This document shows positions 16,493 to 24,555 of a stretch of 47,117 nt of DNA, in pieces (the first letter of the stretch is position 1; every line of letters starts with the position of its first letter). The notes beneath the pieces are model-generated. The model was not told the DNA's origin. It worked only from the letters and a program-made list of their open reading frames with translations, and searched no databases. The position numbers and the translations under genes were made by a program. This stretch comes from Catenovulum agarivorans DS-2 (GTDB lineage Bacteria; Pseudomonadota; Gammaproteobacteria; Enterobacterales; Alteromonadaceae): assembly GCF_000568405.1 (NCBI RefSeq), contig NZ_ARZY01000036.1, forward strand, positions 1-47,117. Direction: 5' to 3'.

Positions 16493-17974
16493 CTATTTTA
16501 GTTGAGCCAATACCGGATCATTTGTTTGTTGCATCTTGCTATAAAGTTGTTGTTCAAGCTTTTTAACGATTGCTTGATATTTGGGGTGGTCCTTTTGGCT
16601 AATTAAGTTAGTTGTTTCATCCGGGTCATTAACGAGGTCGTAAAACTCATCTCGACCTTGGTTTTTAAAATCTTTAACTAGCTTATATTTGCCGTCACTA
16701 TACATACGCATTTGCGTTACACTTTGATGCAACGTTGAATAAGCAGCGTAATAGTCAGTTGATAATATTAAGTTTTCATCTAGCAATGCAGGGGTAAAGT
16801 CTTTACCTCGAATAATGTTATCTTTACTTATTTTACCTTTAGCAATGCTAACTAGGGTTGGAAACCAGTCAAGGTTAGGCATGGTTGAGAGGTTTACCGA
16901 GCCTGCTTTAATTTTATTTGGCCAACGTACAATGGTTGGTACTTTTAAGCTTGGGTCGTACATATTTGGTCTTTGCCCTGTCGGGATATTGTCTGTACCT
17001 TTAGATTTTTTGTTTAATAACCAAAAACCATTGCCTTTGTGCCACATACCATTAAAACCTATGTTGTAGCCGTGATCAGATGTGAAAATTACTAGGGTAT
17101 TGTCAGCTAAACCTAACGTATCTAAAGTTTCCATTAATCGACCTATGTTGCGGTCAATACCTTTGACGCTAGAAAGGTATTCGCGCATTAACTTAGTACC
17201 GCGCTCGGTATTTAAGTTTGGGTAGTCCGGGTGCGGCAGTTTAATATCCATATCTTTAAATGGTGCTTCGTCTTCTGGCGCGACAGGTAAAAACCTGTAG
17301 TGGGGCGCACGGTAGTGCAGCGACAAGGCAAATTTTCCTGCTTTATTATTTCTTATAAAGTCAATTGCATAGTCGGTGAGTATGTCTGTAGTTAAACCTT
17401 CAAGTTGAGTTTCTACACCCTTTACTTCAAGTTGAGGATTAACTGGTGATGCGCCACCTTCTCGAAAGCCGATAAATTCGTGGTAGCCATGTTTAGTCGG
17501 GTGAAAAGGCTCTTTTTCCCCTATGTGCCATTTGCCAATTAAACCTGTGTAGTAACCAGCTTGTTGTAGTACTTCGGTCCAAGTTTCGTATTTTGTATCT
17601 AAACCTAAATCAAATTGATGACCCGTTAAGGTTTTAGCCTTTGGATTGTTATTTATCCAATCATCAATACCTAGCTCATATCCATATTGAGAGGTTAATA
17701 AACTAGCGCGTGATGGGCTACAAACTGGTGTTGTTGCATAAGCATTTGGCAAGTACATGCCTTGCTCGGTAAGTTTATCTAAATTTGGGGTAATTGCTTG
17801 GGTATTACCTGCACGGCCGAGCGCCCATGGTGCTTGATCGTCTGTATAAATAAATAAAATATTTGGTGTGTCGTTTGTTGCTGCTTGGCTGTCCGAGTCT
17901 GAATCGGTAAAAGTTGAACTGCAGCCGCTTAATAATACTAATGTGGCTGATAGTGCAAAAGCTAGTTGCTTCAT
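16493..17974 (-). CDS. Lipoprotein sulfatase
   Basis: This third S1-family sulfatase has 493 residues from the ATG at 17974, which has AAGGG upstream; an in-frame TTG at 17995 is less likely. The lipobox LSGC places the lipidated cysteine at residue 18. Metal ligands D45-D46 are in YTDDQ, and residues 85-89 read CSPSR, the formylglycine motif. KWHIG at about residue 150 and TSDHGYNIG further on complete the catalytic signature. It is divergent from the BNR_4 gene, with a TGATT-N5-TGATT site in the shared 157-bp spacer, and converges on the GMC operon. It differs clearly from the other two sulfatases around the active site, suggesting a different sulfate position or sugar. Confidence 0.93.
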   Translation of the reverse strand: MKQLAFALSATLVLLSGCSSTFTDSDSDSQAATNDTPNILFIYTDDQAPWALGRAGNTQAITPNLDKLTEQGMYLPNAYATTPVCSPSRASLLTSQYGYELGIDDWINNNPKAKTLTGHQFDLGLDTKYETWTEVLQQAGYYTGLIGKWHIGEKEPFHPTKHGYHEFIGFREGGASPVNPQLEVKGVETQLEGLTTDILTDYAIDFIRNNKAGKFALSLHYRAPHYRFLPVAPEDEAPFKDMDIKLPHPDYPNLNTERGTKLMREYLSSVKGIDRNIGRLMETLDTLGLADNTLVIFTSDHGYNIGFNGMWHKGNGFWLLNKKSKGTDNIPTGQRPNMYDPSLKVPTIVRWPNKIKAGSVNLSTMPNLDWFPTLVSIAKGKISKDNIIRGKDFTPALLDENLILSTDYYAAYSTLHQSVTQMRMYSDGKYKLVKDFKNQGRDEFYDLVNDPDETTNLISQKDHPKYQAIVKKLEQQLYSKMQQTNDPVLAQLK

Positions 17975-18058
17975 GTTTTTGTGCCCTTCAATCAAATTTT
18001 GGAGAATTTAGCTCTTTAATCGAATATTACTACTTTTACGCAATTTTGTATAATTTAT

Positions 18059-18073
18059 TGATTAAATGTGATT
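18059..18073 (+). promoter_or_regulatory. TGATT-N5-TGATT direct repeat (putative regulon operator)
   Basis: TGATT AAATG TGATT ends 58 bp before the BNR_4 start and lies in the spacer shared with the divergent sulfatase gene, so it could act on both. Confidence 0.65.
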
Positions 18074-18131
18074 GTTTGTGACTTTGTTTGGGTGTTATTA
18101 TTAGCAAAAAGTCCAAATAGAGTAAGTAAAC

Positions 18132-19523
18132 ATGTTTAGTGAGTTGTCGAATAACATCAAAAAACAATTGAAAAATTTGTCTAAAGCCTGCGTGTTAGTT
18201 GGGTTAACTATGCAAAGCCCTTTAGCCAATGCACAACAAGCAGAGGTGTTAGATACACAAGCAATCGACTTTGCTTGGTCTGGTCACCGAATTAAACCTT
18301 ATTTGTTAACTCGTGGTGAACACCAGTTTGTCGCCTATTTTGATGCGAATCGACAAATGACAGTTGCTTACCGTGAACTGAAAGGCAAATGGCGTTATTA
18401 CAAAGTAGATAGTTGGTTGGGGTGGGATAGCCACAACTATGTCACCATGGAACTCGATTCTGTTGGCAATTTGCATGTCATGGGCAATATGCATGCTGAT
18501 CCATTAGAGTATTTCCGTACCTCTGAGCCATACAATATCCGTTCGTTAAAACGCGTTAACACCATGGTCAATGCAAATGTTGAGCAACGAGTGACATATC
18601 CTATTTTTATGCTCAATAAAGCGGGCGAGCTATTGGTTAAATACCGAAGTGGCAGCAGCGGCAATGGTGACGAAATTTACAACATTTATGACACCAAAAC
18701 AGAAACTTGGAAAAAATTACACAGTAATCAATTTTTAGACGGCCAAGGTTTAATGAGTGGTTATTTTGAAGGCCCAACGTTAGGCCCAGATGGATATTTT
18801 CATTTAATTTGGGTATGGCGTAATTCACCCAATGCGGCGACTAATCATTCATTGTCGTATGCCAAAAGTGCGGATTTAGTTAATTGGCAAGACTCAAACG
18901 GCAAAAGCATTAGCTTGCCAGTTACTTTAAATAAAGCTGAAGTGGTCGACCCAGTTGAGCCGTTTGGCGGCATGATCAACGGTAACGTTAAACTCGGTTT
19001 TGATAGCCAAAAACGCCCAGTGATCTCTTACCACAAGTACGATGCCAAAGGTAATACACAAATGTTTGTTGCACGCAAACTAGGTAAAAAATGGCAACAT
19101 GTACAAATTAGTAATTGGACAGATTTTCGTTGGGACTTTGGTGGCCATGGTTCGCTGGGGCGTTTTCCAATTCGCCCACAAGCGCCTGTGGCATTAAATG
19201 ATAACGAACTCGGTGTAACGGTTAGAAAAAACGAGCAAATTTTACAGTTTGTTTTGGCACAAGACACGCTTAAAACCAAACAGGTTGTGCCGTCAAATCT
19301 GTATCCACCTATTATCAAAAAGGCTTCAGAGCATGCTAATCAGTCGTTGTTGACTGATCCGCGTTTTAATTTTGAGCTACAAGTATTTGAAGGCAAGGGC
19401 GATTTAAGCCCGGCGGGTGGTCAGTATTATTTGTCTTGGTATAACCAACCAGGCAACAGGGACAATGCCCATTCAGTTATTAGCCCTGCAAGCGTTTTAC
19501 TATTGCACGAAATTAAAGATTAA
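18132..19523 (+). CDS. BNR_4 beta-propeller protein, probable polysaccharide lyase (ulvan-lyase-like)
   Basis: This encodes 463 residues with a signal peptide of about 34 residues ending LANA. The sequence DSHNY at 99-103 followed by GNLHVMGNMHADPLEYFR is the hallmark of the BNR_4 family (PF15892), a seven-bladed propeller. Members include PL24 and PL25 ulvan lyases, which use histidine, tyrosine and arginine residues to cleave rhamnose-uronate links by beta-elimination, and GH145-type enzymes on the same scaffold. H101, H115 and H121 are candidate catalytic or structural residues. The divergent sulfatase and shared putative operator fit a role in sulfated glycan breakdown. I cannot separate lyase from hydrolase activity, or confirm ulvan as substrate, from this sequence. 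Confidence 0.8.
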   Translation: MFSELSNNIKKQLKNLSKACVLVGLTMQSPLANAQQAEVLDTQAIDFAWSGHRIKPYLLTRGEHQFVAYFDANRQMTVAYRELKGKWRYYKVDSWLGWDSHNYVTMELDSVGNLHVMGNMHADPLEYFRTSEPYNIRSLKRVNTMVNANVEQRVTYPIFMLNKAGELLVKYRSGSSGNGDEIYNIYDTKTETWKKLHSNQFLDGQGLMSGYFEGPTLGPDGYFHLIWVWRNSPNAATNHSLSYAKSADLVNWQDSNGKSISLPVTLNKAEVVDPVEPFGGMINGNVKLGFDSQKRPVISYHKYDAKGNTQMFVARKLGKKWQHVQISNWTDFRWDFGGHGSLGRFPIRPQAPVALNDNELGVTVRKNEQILQFVLAQDTLKTKQVVPSNLYPPIIKKASEHANQSLLTDPRFNFELQVFEGKGDLSPAGGQYYLSWYNQPGNRDNAHSVISPASVLLLHEIKD

Positions 19524-19578
19524 TTAATCAAACCCTGAAATAAATTAAGGGATTAACCTAAAACTAAAAGGACTTAAA

Positions 19579-20940
19579 ATGCCTAAACTTAAACCACTAC
19601 TACTTATTGCTGGCTTATGCACCGCTTTTGGTGCACAAGCTAGTATGTTTGATGCTCAAACCGCTGCAGCTGAGAAAGACTATAAAACGGCCGCAATACA
19701 CTTTAAAAGATCGGCTGATTTAGGGTTAGCAAAAGCTCAATCATCTATCAGCCAGCTATATTTACATGGTGCAGGGATTAAAAAAGACCCGATTAAAAGT
19801 TTTGTGTATATGGCTATGGCATACGACCAAACAAAATCCGACGAGCTACGTGGAAATATGGCAGGGATCTACCGCTCGTTAGCTAAAAATCAACAAGAAA
19901 TAGCACTGACTCAATATGAAAAATTTTCGGCACGCTATAGCCAGCAAGCTTTAACCAAACGTATTTACCCAGTGTTAAAAGCGCGACCAATTGTTTGGAA
20001 AGCGGGCAAGAAGCTTAAGCAAGCTGACAATCGAGGGGTTCAAATATCGATCTTTTCGGTTAATCGCATGCCATTGATGACAACTATCTACCAATACGAT
20101 ATCGCTGAAGATGGATCGGTTAGGGATATATCAGTTGCGCATGACTTTTTCGCCAATACTAGTATGAAAAAAAACGCGACCATGGCGATGTATTACGCAA
20201 AATATAGCGTCAGAAAACGCAAGAATGGTCAACCAGTTTATGTCGAGAATTATCGTACTCGTTGGGTACAAAAAGAATTGACCCGAGAGTATATAAAAGA
20301 TGAATTACCCAATTTTGATCGGCTGATTAACCAGCTTGAAAAGCTGGCAAAAGCTGACAACGCAGGTGCAATGTACGAGCTTGCAATGTACTACATAGCG
20401 TATCCTGCACTACAAGTTAAACTCGCTAAAGCGCTCGACTATTTGCAGCGAGCTGCTGAGCTGCAGCACCCTGAAGCTGCAGCTGAATACGCATATCATT
20501 TATTTAGAGGGTATGGACGTGCCAGAAACCCAAAAGCCGGCTTTAAGTATTTGTTGCAAGGTGGTATTGCAGGTAGTGCGAATGCACAATACCGCCTCGG
20601 GCGGGAATTGCTCAGTGGCAACATTGTCGAACGAGACATCACTAAAGCGATGTTTTGGTTAGAACAAGCCGTGGAAGCTGAACATGCTGCTGCGAAGTAC
20701 TGGTTGGCTCGCACTTTAATTGATCACACCAAGCTGGATGAGCAATCCAGTAAACGCGTAGCGCAATTGTTAGATGACGTTGCCGAAAGCGAAAATGTTA
20801 ATCCCACCTGGTATTACTATCGTGCAAAACATCAAAATTTAATCGGCAAACAAAAGCGCGCTCAATCTTTGTTTACTGAGGCGAAAGATTTAGCAAAAGA
20901 ATATGGCTGGAATGTGGGTGATTGGGTGTTACAAGGGTGA
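19579..20940 (+). CDS. Secreted Sel1-repeat protein with central TonB_C-like domain
   Basis: This encodes 453 residues with a signal peptide (1-21, ending AQA). One or two Sel1 helical repeats occupy about residues 35-75. A beta domain at about 140-235, with YQYDIAEDGSVRDISV, resembles the TonB C-terminal domain. Further Sel1 repeats at about 260-380 include NAGAMYELAMYY and NAQYRLGRELLSG. It lacks the N-terminal membrane anchor and proline-rich stretch of a true TonB, so it is probably a periplasmic scaffold rather than an energy transducer. It follows the BNR_4 gene by 55 bases on the same strand and may be co-transcribed with it, though no catabolic role is evident. Confidence 0.75.
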   Translation: MPKLKPLLLIAGLCTAFGAQASMFDAQTAAAEKDYKTAAIHFKRSADLGLAKAQSSISQLYLHGAGIKKDPIKSFVYMAMAYDQTKSDELRGNMAGIYRSLAKNQQEIALTQYEKFSARYSQQALTKRIYPVLKARPIVWKAGKKLKQADNRGVQISIFSVNRMPLMTTIYQYDIAEDGSVRDISVAHDFFANTSMKKNATMAMYYAKYSVRKRKNGQPVYVENYRTRWVQKELTREYIKDELPNFDRLINQLEKLAKADNAGAMYELAMYYIAYPALQVKLAKALDYLQRAAELQHPEAAAEYAYHLFRGYGRARNPKAGFKYLLQGGIAGSANAQYRLGRELLSGNIVERDITKAMFWLEQAVEAEHAAAKYWLARTLIDHTKLDEQSSKRVAQLLDDVAESENVNPTWYYYRAKHQNLIGKQKRAQSLFTEAKDLAKEYGWNVGDWVLQG

Positions 20941-21013
20941 TTGTTCTTCAGCTTTTGTTGTTCTAAATCAAAGTGTACAAATTATTTGCAGATTTGTAGT
21001 GCTAAATTTCAAA

Positions 21014-21028
21014 TGATTTAATATGATT
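21014..21028 (+). promoter_or_regulatory. TGATT-N5-TGATT direct repeat (putative regulon operator)
   Basis: TGATT TAATA TGATT ends 43 bp before the aldolase start at 21072 and is identical to the site at 13102-13116. Confidence 0.65.
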
Positions 21029-21071
21029 TTATTTGGTTGATATTGATTTTTTTTGTTTTTAGGATAAATAA

Positions 21072-22382
21072 ATGAGCGACAAACAGATAAACGAAGGATT
21101 TAAGTATTTACACCCGAAAGATCAGATAATTTTGATTATGGAGCGCGTATACGAATATGAAATGACCACAACTTCGGGTGGCAATATTTCCATCAAAGAC
21201 GACAATGGCGATATTTGGGTTACACCGGGTGGGGTAGATAAAGGGAGTCTCGTACGAGATGATATTGTTTGTGTAAAAGCAGACGGCACTATTGTTGGTA
21301 GACATAAACCTTCGTCTGAGTATCCATTTCATTTAGCAATCTACAATGTACGCGATGATATTAAAGCTGTACTGCATGCACACCCACCTGCTCTTGTGTC
21401 GTTTTCAGCTGCAGGCATAGTACCAAACAACAGTTTATTAGCTGGGGTAAAAGGCATTTGTGGTGATGTTGACTTTGTCCCTTATGCATTACCAGGTAGT
21501 GAACAATTGGGTGCAAACATTGCCGAATCGTTCGCTAAGGGCTTTAATTCTGTTTTATTAGAAAATCACGGCACGGTTACAGGAGCAGATAACTTGTTTA
21601 CCGCGTTCAAGCAATTTGAAACTTTAGATTACACGGCCCGTATTCAGATAAAAGCTGCGCCATTGGGCACAGCATTGCCATTATCTGATGCTGATCAAGC
21701 GTTAGATGCAGCTAAAGTAACTCAGGTTGAACATTTCACCCCAGAAAAAACCAATAGCTGTGAAAAAGAATTGCGCTACGAAATGTGTCGGTTTATTCAA
21801 CGCAGCTATGAACAAAAGCTGATTACCGCCACTGAGGGTACTTTTGCGCAGCGCTTATCTGATAATGAATTTTTATTAACGCCACATGGTTTAGACCGCA
21901 AATATATGTCGCCAGAGGACATTGTATTGGTGCGTGATGGCATGTGTGAAAATGGTAAAATACCGAGTTATTCTTTAAAAATGCATCAAGCCATTTTTAA
22001 AGCAAACCCTACAATTAACTCGTGCATTATCGCTCATCCGCCACATTTAATGGCGTTTAACATTACCAATAAAACACTCGACTCTAAAATTATTCCAGAG
22101 GCCTACATTTTAATGCGAGATATTCAAACTGTATCGTTTGCATCTTCCATTAATAATGTCGCTGAAGTCGCCGAAGTATTAGGCGAAGCTAGCCCTATTT
22201 GCATGCTGCAAAACAACGGCATTATCGTAACGGGTAGCAATATGTTGCAAGCATACGACAGGTTAGAGGTGTCTGAATTTACTGCCAAGGCTGTGTTAGA
22301 TGCTTATCAGCTAGGACATGTAAATATTATGGGCGAAGCTGAAATTAATGAGTTGAAAGAAGCATTTAACTTGTCTGATTAG
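21072..22382 (+). CDS. Tandem class II aldolase/adducin protein with degenerate second domain
   Basis: This encodes 436 residues with the RBS AGGA. Two copies of the class II aldolase fold (about 210 residues each) are fused. Domain 1 keeps the zinc site, H102 and H104 in HAHPP and H166 in ENHG, and the acid/base E83 in SSEYPFH. In domain 2 the matching positions are I320, H322, N382 and S301, so two zinc ligands and the catalytic glutamate are lost. Ordinary members (FucA, RhaD, AraD, OtnC) have one domain and act as tetramers. The second domain here probably has a structural or regulatory role. Domain 1 may cleave or decarboxylate a phosphorylated sugar or sugar acid. It stands alone behind a regulon-type site. 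Confidence 0.9.
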   Translation: MSDKQINEGFKYLHPKDQIILIMERVYEYEMTTTSGGNISIKDDNGDIWVTPGGVDKGSLVRDDIVCVKADGTIVGRHKPSSEYPFHLAIYNVRDDIKAVLHAHPPALVSFSAAGIVPNNSLLAGVKGICGDVDFVPYALPGSEQLGANIAESFAKGFNSVLLENHGTVTGADNLFTAFKQFETLDYTARIQIKAAPLGTALPLSDADQALDAAKVTQVEHFTPEKTNSCEKELRYEMCRFIQRSYEQKLITATEGTFAQRLSDNEFLLTPHGLDRKYMSPEDIVLVRDGMCENGKIPSYSLKMHQAIFKANPTINSCIIAHPPHLMAFNITNKTLDSKIIPEAYILMRDIQTVSFASSINNVAEVAEVLGEASPICMLQNNGIIVTGSNMLQAYDRLEVSEFTAKAVLDAYQLGHVNIMGEAEINELKEAFNLSD

Positions 22383-22402
22383 TGGTTTAGTTTTTTGCTA
22401 TG

Positions 22403-22440
22403 GAAGCCACAAACAAAATGGAAATTTGGTTCGTGGCTTC
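22403..22440. terminator. Hairpin between converging aldolase and PIN-like genes
   Basis: GAAGCCAC (22403-22410) pairs with GTGGCTTC (22433-22440) between two converging genes. No good T tract follows on either strand. Confidence 0.5.
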
Positions 22441-22450
22441 GTGAATTCCT

Positions 22451-22999
22451 TCAGCGCCTTACCCATTTTTTCTTGCTTTCAGGGGAACGACAGATTTTAT
22501 TCGCTTTTGCTAGCTCGTTGACTGCCCTAGTAAAAGCCGACTTAGACAACCCAAGCTTAGCTTGAAGTTCTTGGTTTAAAGCTTGTGGTGAGTGTAATTG
22601 AGCATATATTTGCTCGGATGGTGACACTGTCTTAGCAGCTATTGGTACAACGGTGTTGTTTTTTGTTTTGATGATATCGCATGTTCCGCCAAGCAAATTA
22701 CACTGAAATTTAAATGCGGCAATTAAATTGAGATCATTACTGTATAACTTAAGCTTAACCGAAGCTAGTTTCTTTCTATCTAGTGTAGCCAATATACGAG
22801 ACAAATATGCAATGATGTAGAAATCAGCTTGGTTAGCGCCACTCGGATAATCGCTTAAACAATGATACAAATTTTGCTCGCAAAACTGAGCAATCGAGTC
22901 TGATTTAGTAAACACAAAAACCTTATCAATGATCGTAGCTTCAATTTTTGATAATTCTTTTAGTCCGATATTTTCAGCATCAACAAAAATCATGTTCAT
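22451..22999 (-). CDS. PIN/NYN-like domain protein with C-terminal winged helix
   Basis: This encodes 182 residues starting at the ATG at 22999 behind AAAGGA. The N-terminal part begins IFVDAENIG, an acidic first-strand motif like that of PIN/NYN ribonucleases. NQADFYIIAYLSR supplies a second aspartate and LKLYSNDLNLI a third. Residues about 125-180 look like a winged helix (LGLSKSAFTRAVNELAKANK). A metal-dependent RNase or RNA-binding role is therefore plausible but unproven. It is followed by the TA-rich boundary of the catabolic region and has no visible functional link to its neighbours. Confidence 0.6.
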   Translation of the reverse strand: MNMIFVDAENIGLKELSKIEATIIDKVFVFTKSDSIAQFCEQNLYHCLSDYPSGANQADFYIIAYLSRILATLDRKKLASVKLKLYSNDLNLIAAFKFQCNLLGGTCDIIKTKNNTVVPIAAKTVSPSEQIYAQLHSPQALNQELQAKLGLSKSAFTRAVNELAKANKICRSPESKKKWVRR

Positions 23000-23037
23000 A
23001 ATTTAATCCTTTAAATGTGCTCAATAGCTATGGCTTG

Positions 23038-23601
23038 TTAATAGTAACTTACACCATACTTTATTTGAACAAAGTCATTTGGAAATGTGACTGCTTTGGC
23101 CTCTACCAATTTCACTGGATTATCAAGGTTACCAAACAAGGGGATACCTTCACCCAAAATAATTGGCGCTTTGGTGATTGTCATTTCATTGATCAGTTTA
23201 AGTTGAAGGAAAGAGGTAATAGTTGCACCGCCATCAATATATGCGTGTTTGAAACCTTGCTGTTCAAGCTGCTCGATTAGGCTAGCTATTTCTCCAGTAA
23301 AAATCTCAACCCTGTGTTGTAAATTAGCTGGTGGAGCCGTCAGTGTTTTGCTTAACACATAAATTTTAATGTTTCCATACGGCCACTGTTCAGGCGATAA
23401 GTTAAAAGAAGAAATAGCCTCCATGCATTTTCTTCCCATTATCATGCAGTCTACAGAGCTGATAAAGTTATTAAACCCCATATCTGAATTGTTAGACATA
23501 TCGGCTTTTGAATCACCAGCCTTATGAAGCCAACTTACATCACCATTAAGGGTTGCGATGTAACCATCCGCGCTTGTTGCAATATAGACTGAACATTTCA
23601 T
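23038..23601 (-). CDS. Dihydrofolate-reductase-like (RibD C-terminal) protein
   Basis: This encodes 187 residues from the ATG at 23601; a longer in-frame start at 23649 adds a lysine-rich leader unlike family members. The opening KCSVYIATSADGYIA and the middle MIMGRKCMEAI followed by YVLSKTL are typical of the RibD_C/DHFR-like family. These bind NADPH and reduce pterin- or flavin-precursor-like substrates, although most members of this clade have no proven substrate. The C-terminal IILGEGIPLF block is also conserved. It lies 38 bases upstream of the PIN-like gene on the same strand; the functional link is unclear. Confidence 0.85.
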   Translation of the reverse strand: MKCSVYIATSADGYIATLNGDVSWLHKAGDSKADMSNNSDMGFNNFISSVDCMIMGRKCMEAISSFNLSPEQWPYGNIKIYVLSKTLTAPPANLQHRVEIFTGEIASLIEQLEQQGFKHAYIDGGATITSFLQLKLINEMTITKAPIILGEGIPLFGNLDNPVKLVEAKAVTFPNDFVQIKYGVSYY

Positions 23602-23617
23602 ATGCTTATTGTTTTCC

Positions 23618-23836
23618 TTATGTTTGCAAATATTTTTGAGTGTCCACACAACAGACGCTATGTTTTGATTTTTTTAGTTTATTAATGACTTTTTGGTAAC
23701 TTGAAACTAATTCTTCAGTTTGTCTTGACGCTATAAACTGAGGCAAGTAGGCCATATTATCTATGGGGTTAGTAGCTCCCTTTAGATATTGCGTTAACTT
23801 TATACTCAAAAGCATGACCCTAGTCATTACTACCAT
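23618..23836 (-). CDS. Possible small protein, doubtful
   Basis: This open frame of 72 codons has a plausible helical composition (GATNPIDNMAYLPQFIASRQ, then EELVSSYQKVINKLKKS) and no overlap with another well-supported gene except 7 bases with the next one. The RBS is weak and there is no recognisable domain. It could be a real small gene, a remnant, or chance. Confidence 0.25.
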   Translation of the reverse strand: MVVMTRVMLLSIKLTQYLKGATNPIDNMAYLPQFIASRQTEELVSSYQKVINKLKKSKHSVCCVDTQKYLQT

Positions 23837-24375
23837 TCAATGCTTTTGAAGATAACTTTATTCGTATGGGTAATAAATCTAATTTTGGAATTTTTTATAT
23901 CAATATGCCATTTGGTTGTACTCGGAAAGGTATGTACTTGTTTAAGTTCTTTACCTTGTTTGGTTGCAAACCACATGGTGTTAATGTCTGAATTTTCTGG
24001 CTGTGTAATAATTAGTAGCTTATTTTTTATTTCTCGTGAAAGCTTGGAAGAATTGTTTAGTACACGGCCACCACCGCTATAAAAACCAATACCATTTGAG
24101 TTTAAACCTGTTTCAAATGTAAAAGCTTGAATGTTCCAAACTTGCTCTGGCTTAAATAAGAATGACTGAGTCTCGGACTCTGGATCAAAAATTAAGATAT
24201 TGGAAATACGTATTTTAGACCGACTCGAAAAAACACCACCTGATTCAGTTTTTTCTATTACAGGGTAATAAAATAAACCTGTTATTGGATCATAGCCTTC
24301 CTTAACACTTTGGTAGTAACCGCCAGCCAGGACATTAAAAGATAGTAATAAAGCTAAAAATATAGATTTTTTCAT
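23830..24375 (-). CDS. Secreted protein of unknown function
   Basis: This encodes 181 residues from the ATG at 24375, which has GGAG at proper spacing; the in-frame start at 24417 would place 14 extra residues before the signal peptide. The signal peptide covers about residues 1-17 (KKSIFLALLLSFNVLAG). The mature protein is rich in beta-type sequence, with YDPITGLFYYPVIEK and ILIFDPESE, and ends with a strand-like segment. No family is recognised. It is monocistronic or leads the doubtful small frame. It has no clear link with the polysaccharide genes. Confidence 0.65.
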   Translation of the reverse strand: MKKSIFLALLLSFNVLAGGYYQSVKEGYDPITGLFYYPVIEKTESGGVFSSRSKIRISNILIFDPESETQSFLFKPEQVWNIQAFTFETGLNSNGIGFYSGGGRVLNNSSKLSREIKNKLLIITQPENSDINTMWFATKQGKELKQVHTFPSTTKWHIDIKNSKIRFITHTNKVIFKSIEW

Positions 24376-24512
24376 TGAAACTCCATTTGCCATATGAGGT
24401 GTTTGTTTTTGATGCAATAAGCGCCGCAGTATACGATTTTACACGCCTAAGTGTTTAGCTTTTATTAGACAGGGGAAGTTTGGAAAGTTTCAAATAAGTG
24501 CGAGGATAAGAT

Positions 24513-24532
24513 TAGAGGCCTTGCGGCCTCTA
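24513..24532 (-). terminator. Hairpin after tpiA
   Basis: An 8-bp stem, TAGAGGCC (24513-24520) with GGCCTCTA (24525-24532), lies 24 bases past the tpiA stop. The minus-strand sequence after it (ATCTTATC) is only partly T-rich, so termination strength is uncertain. Confidence 0.55.
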
Positions 24533-24555
24533 CCTAGTGCGTCTACAAATAAGCG

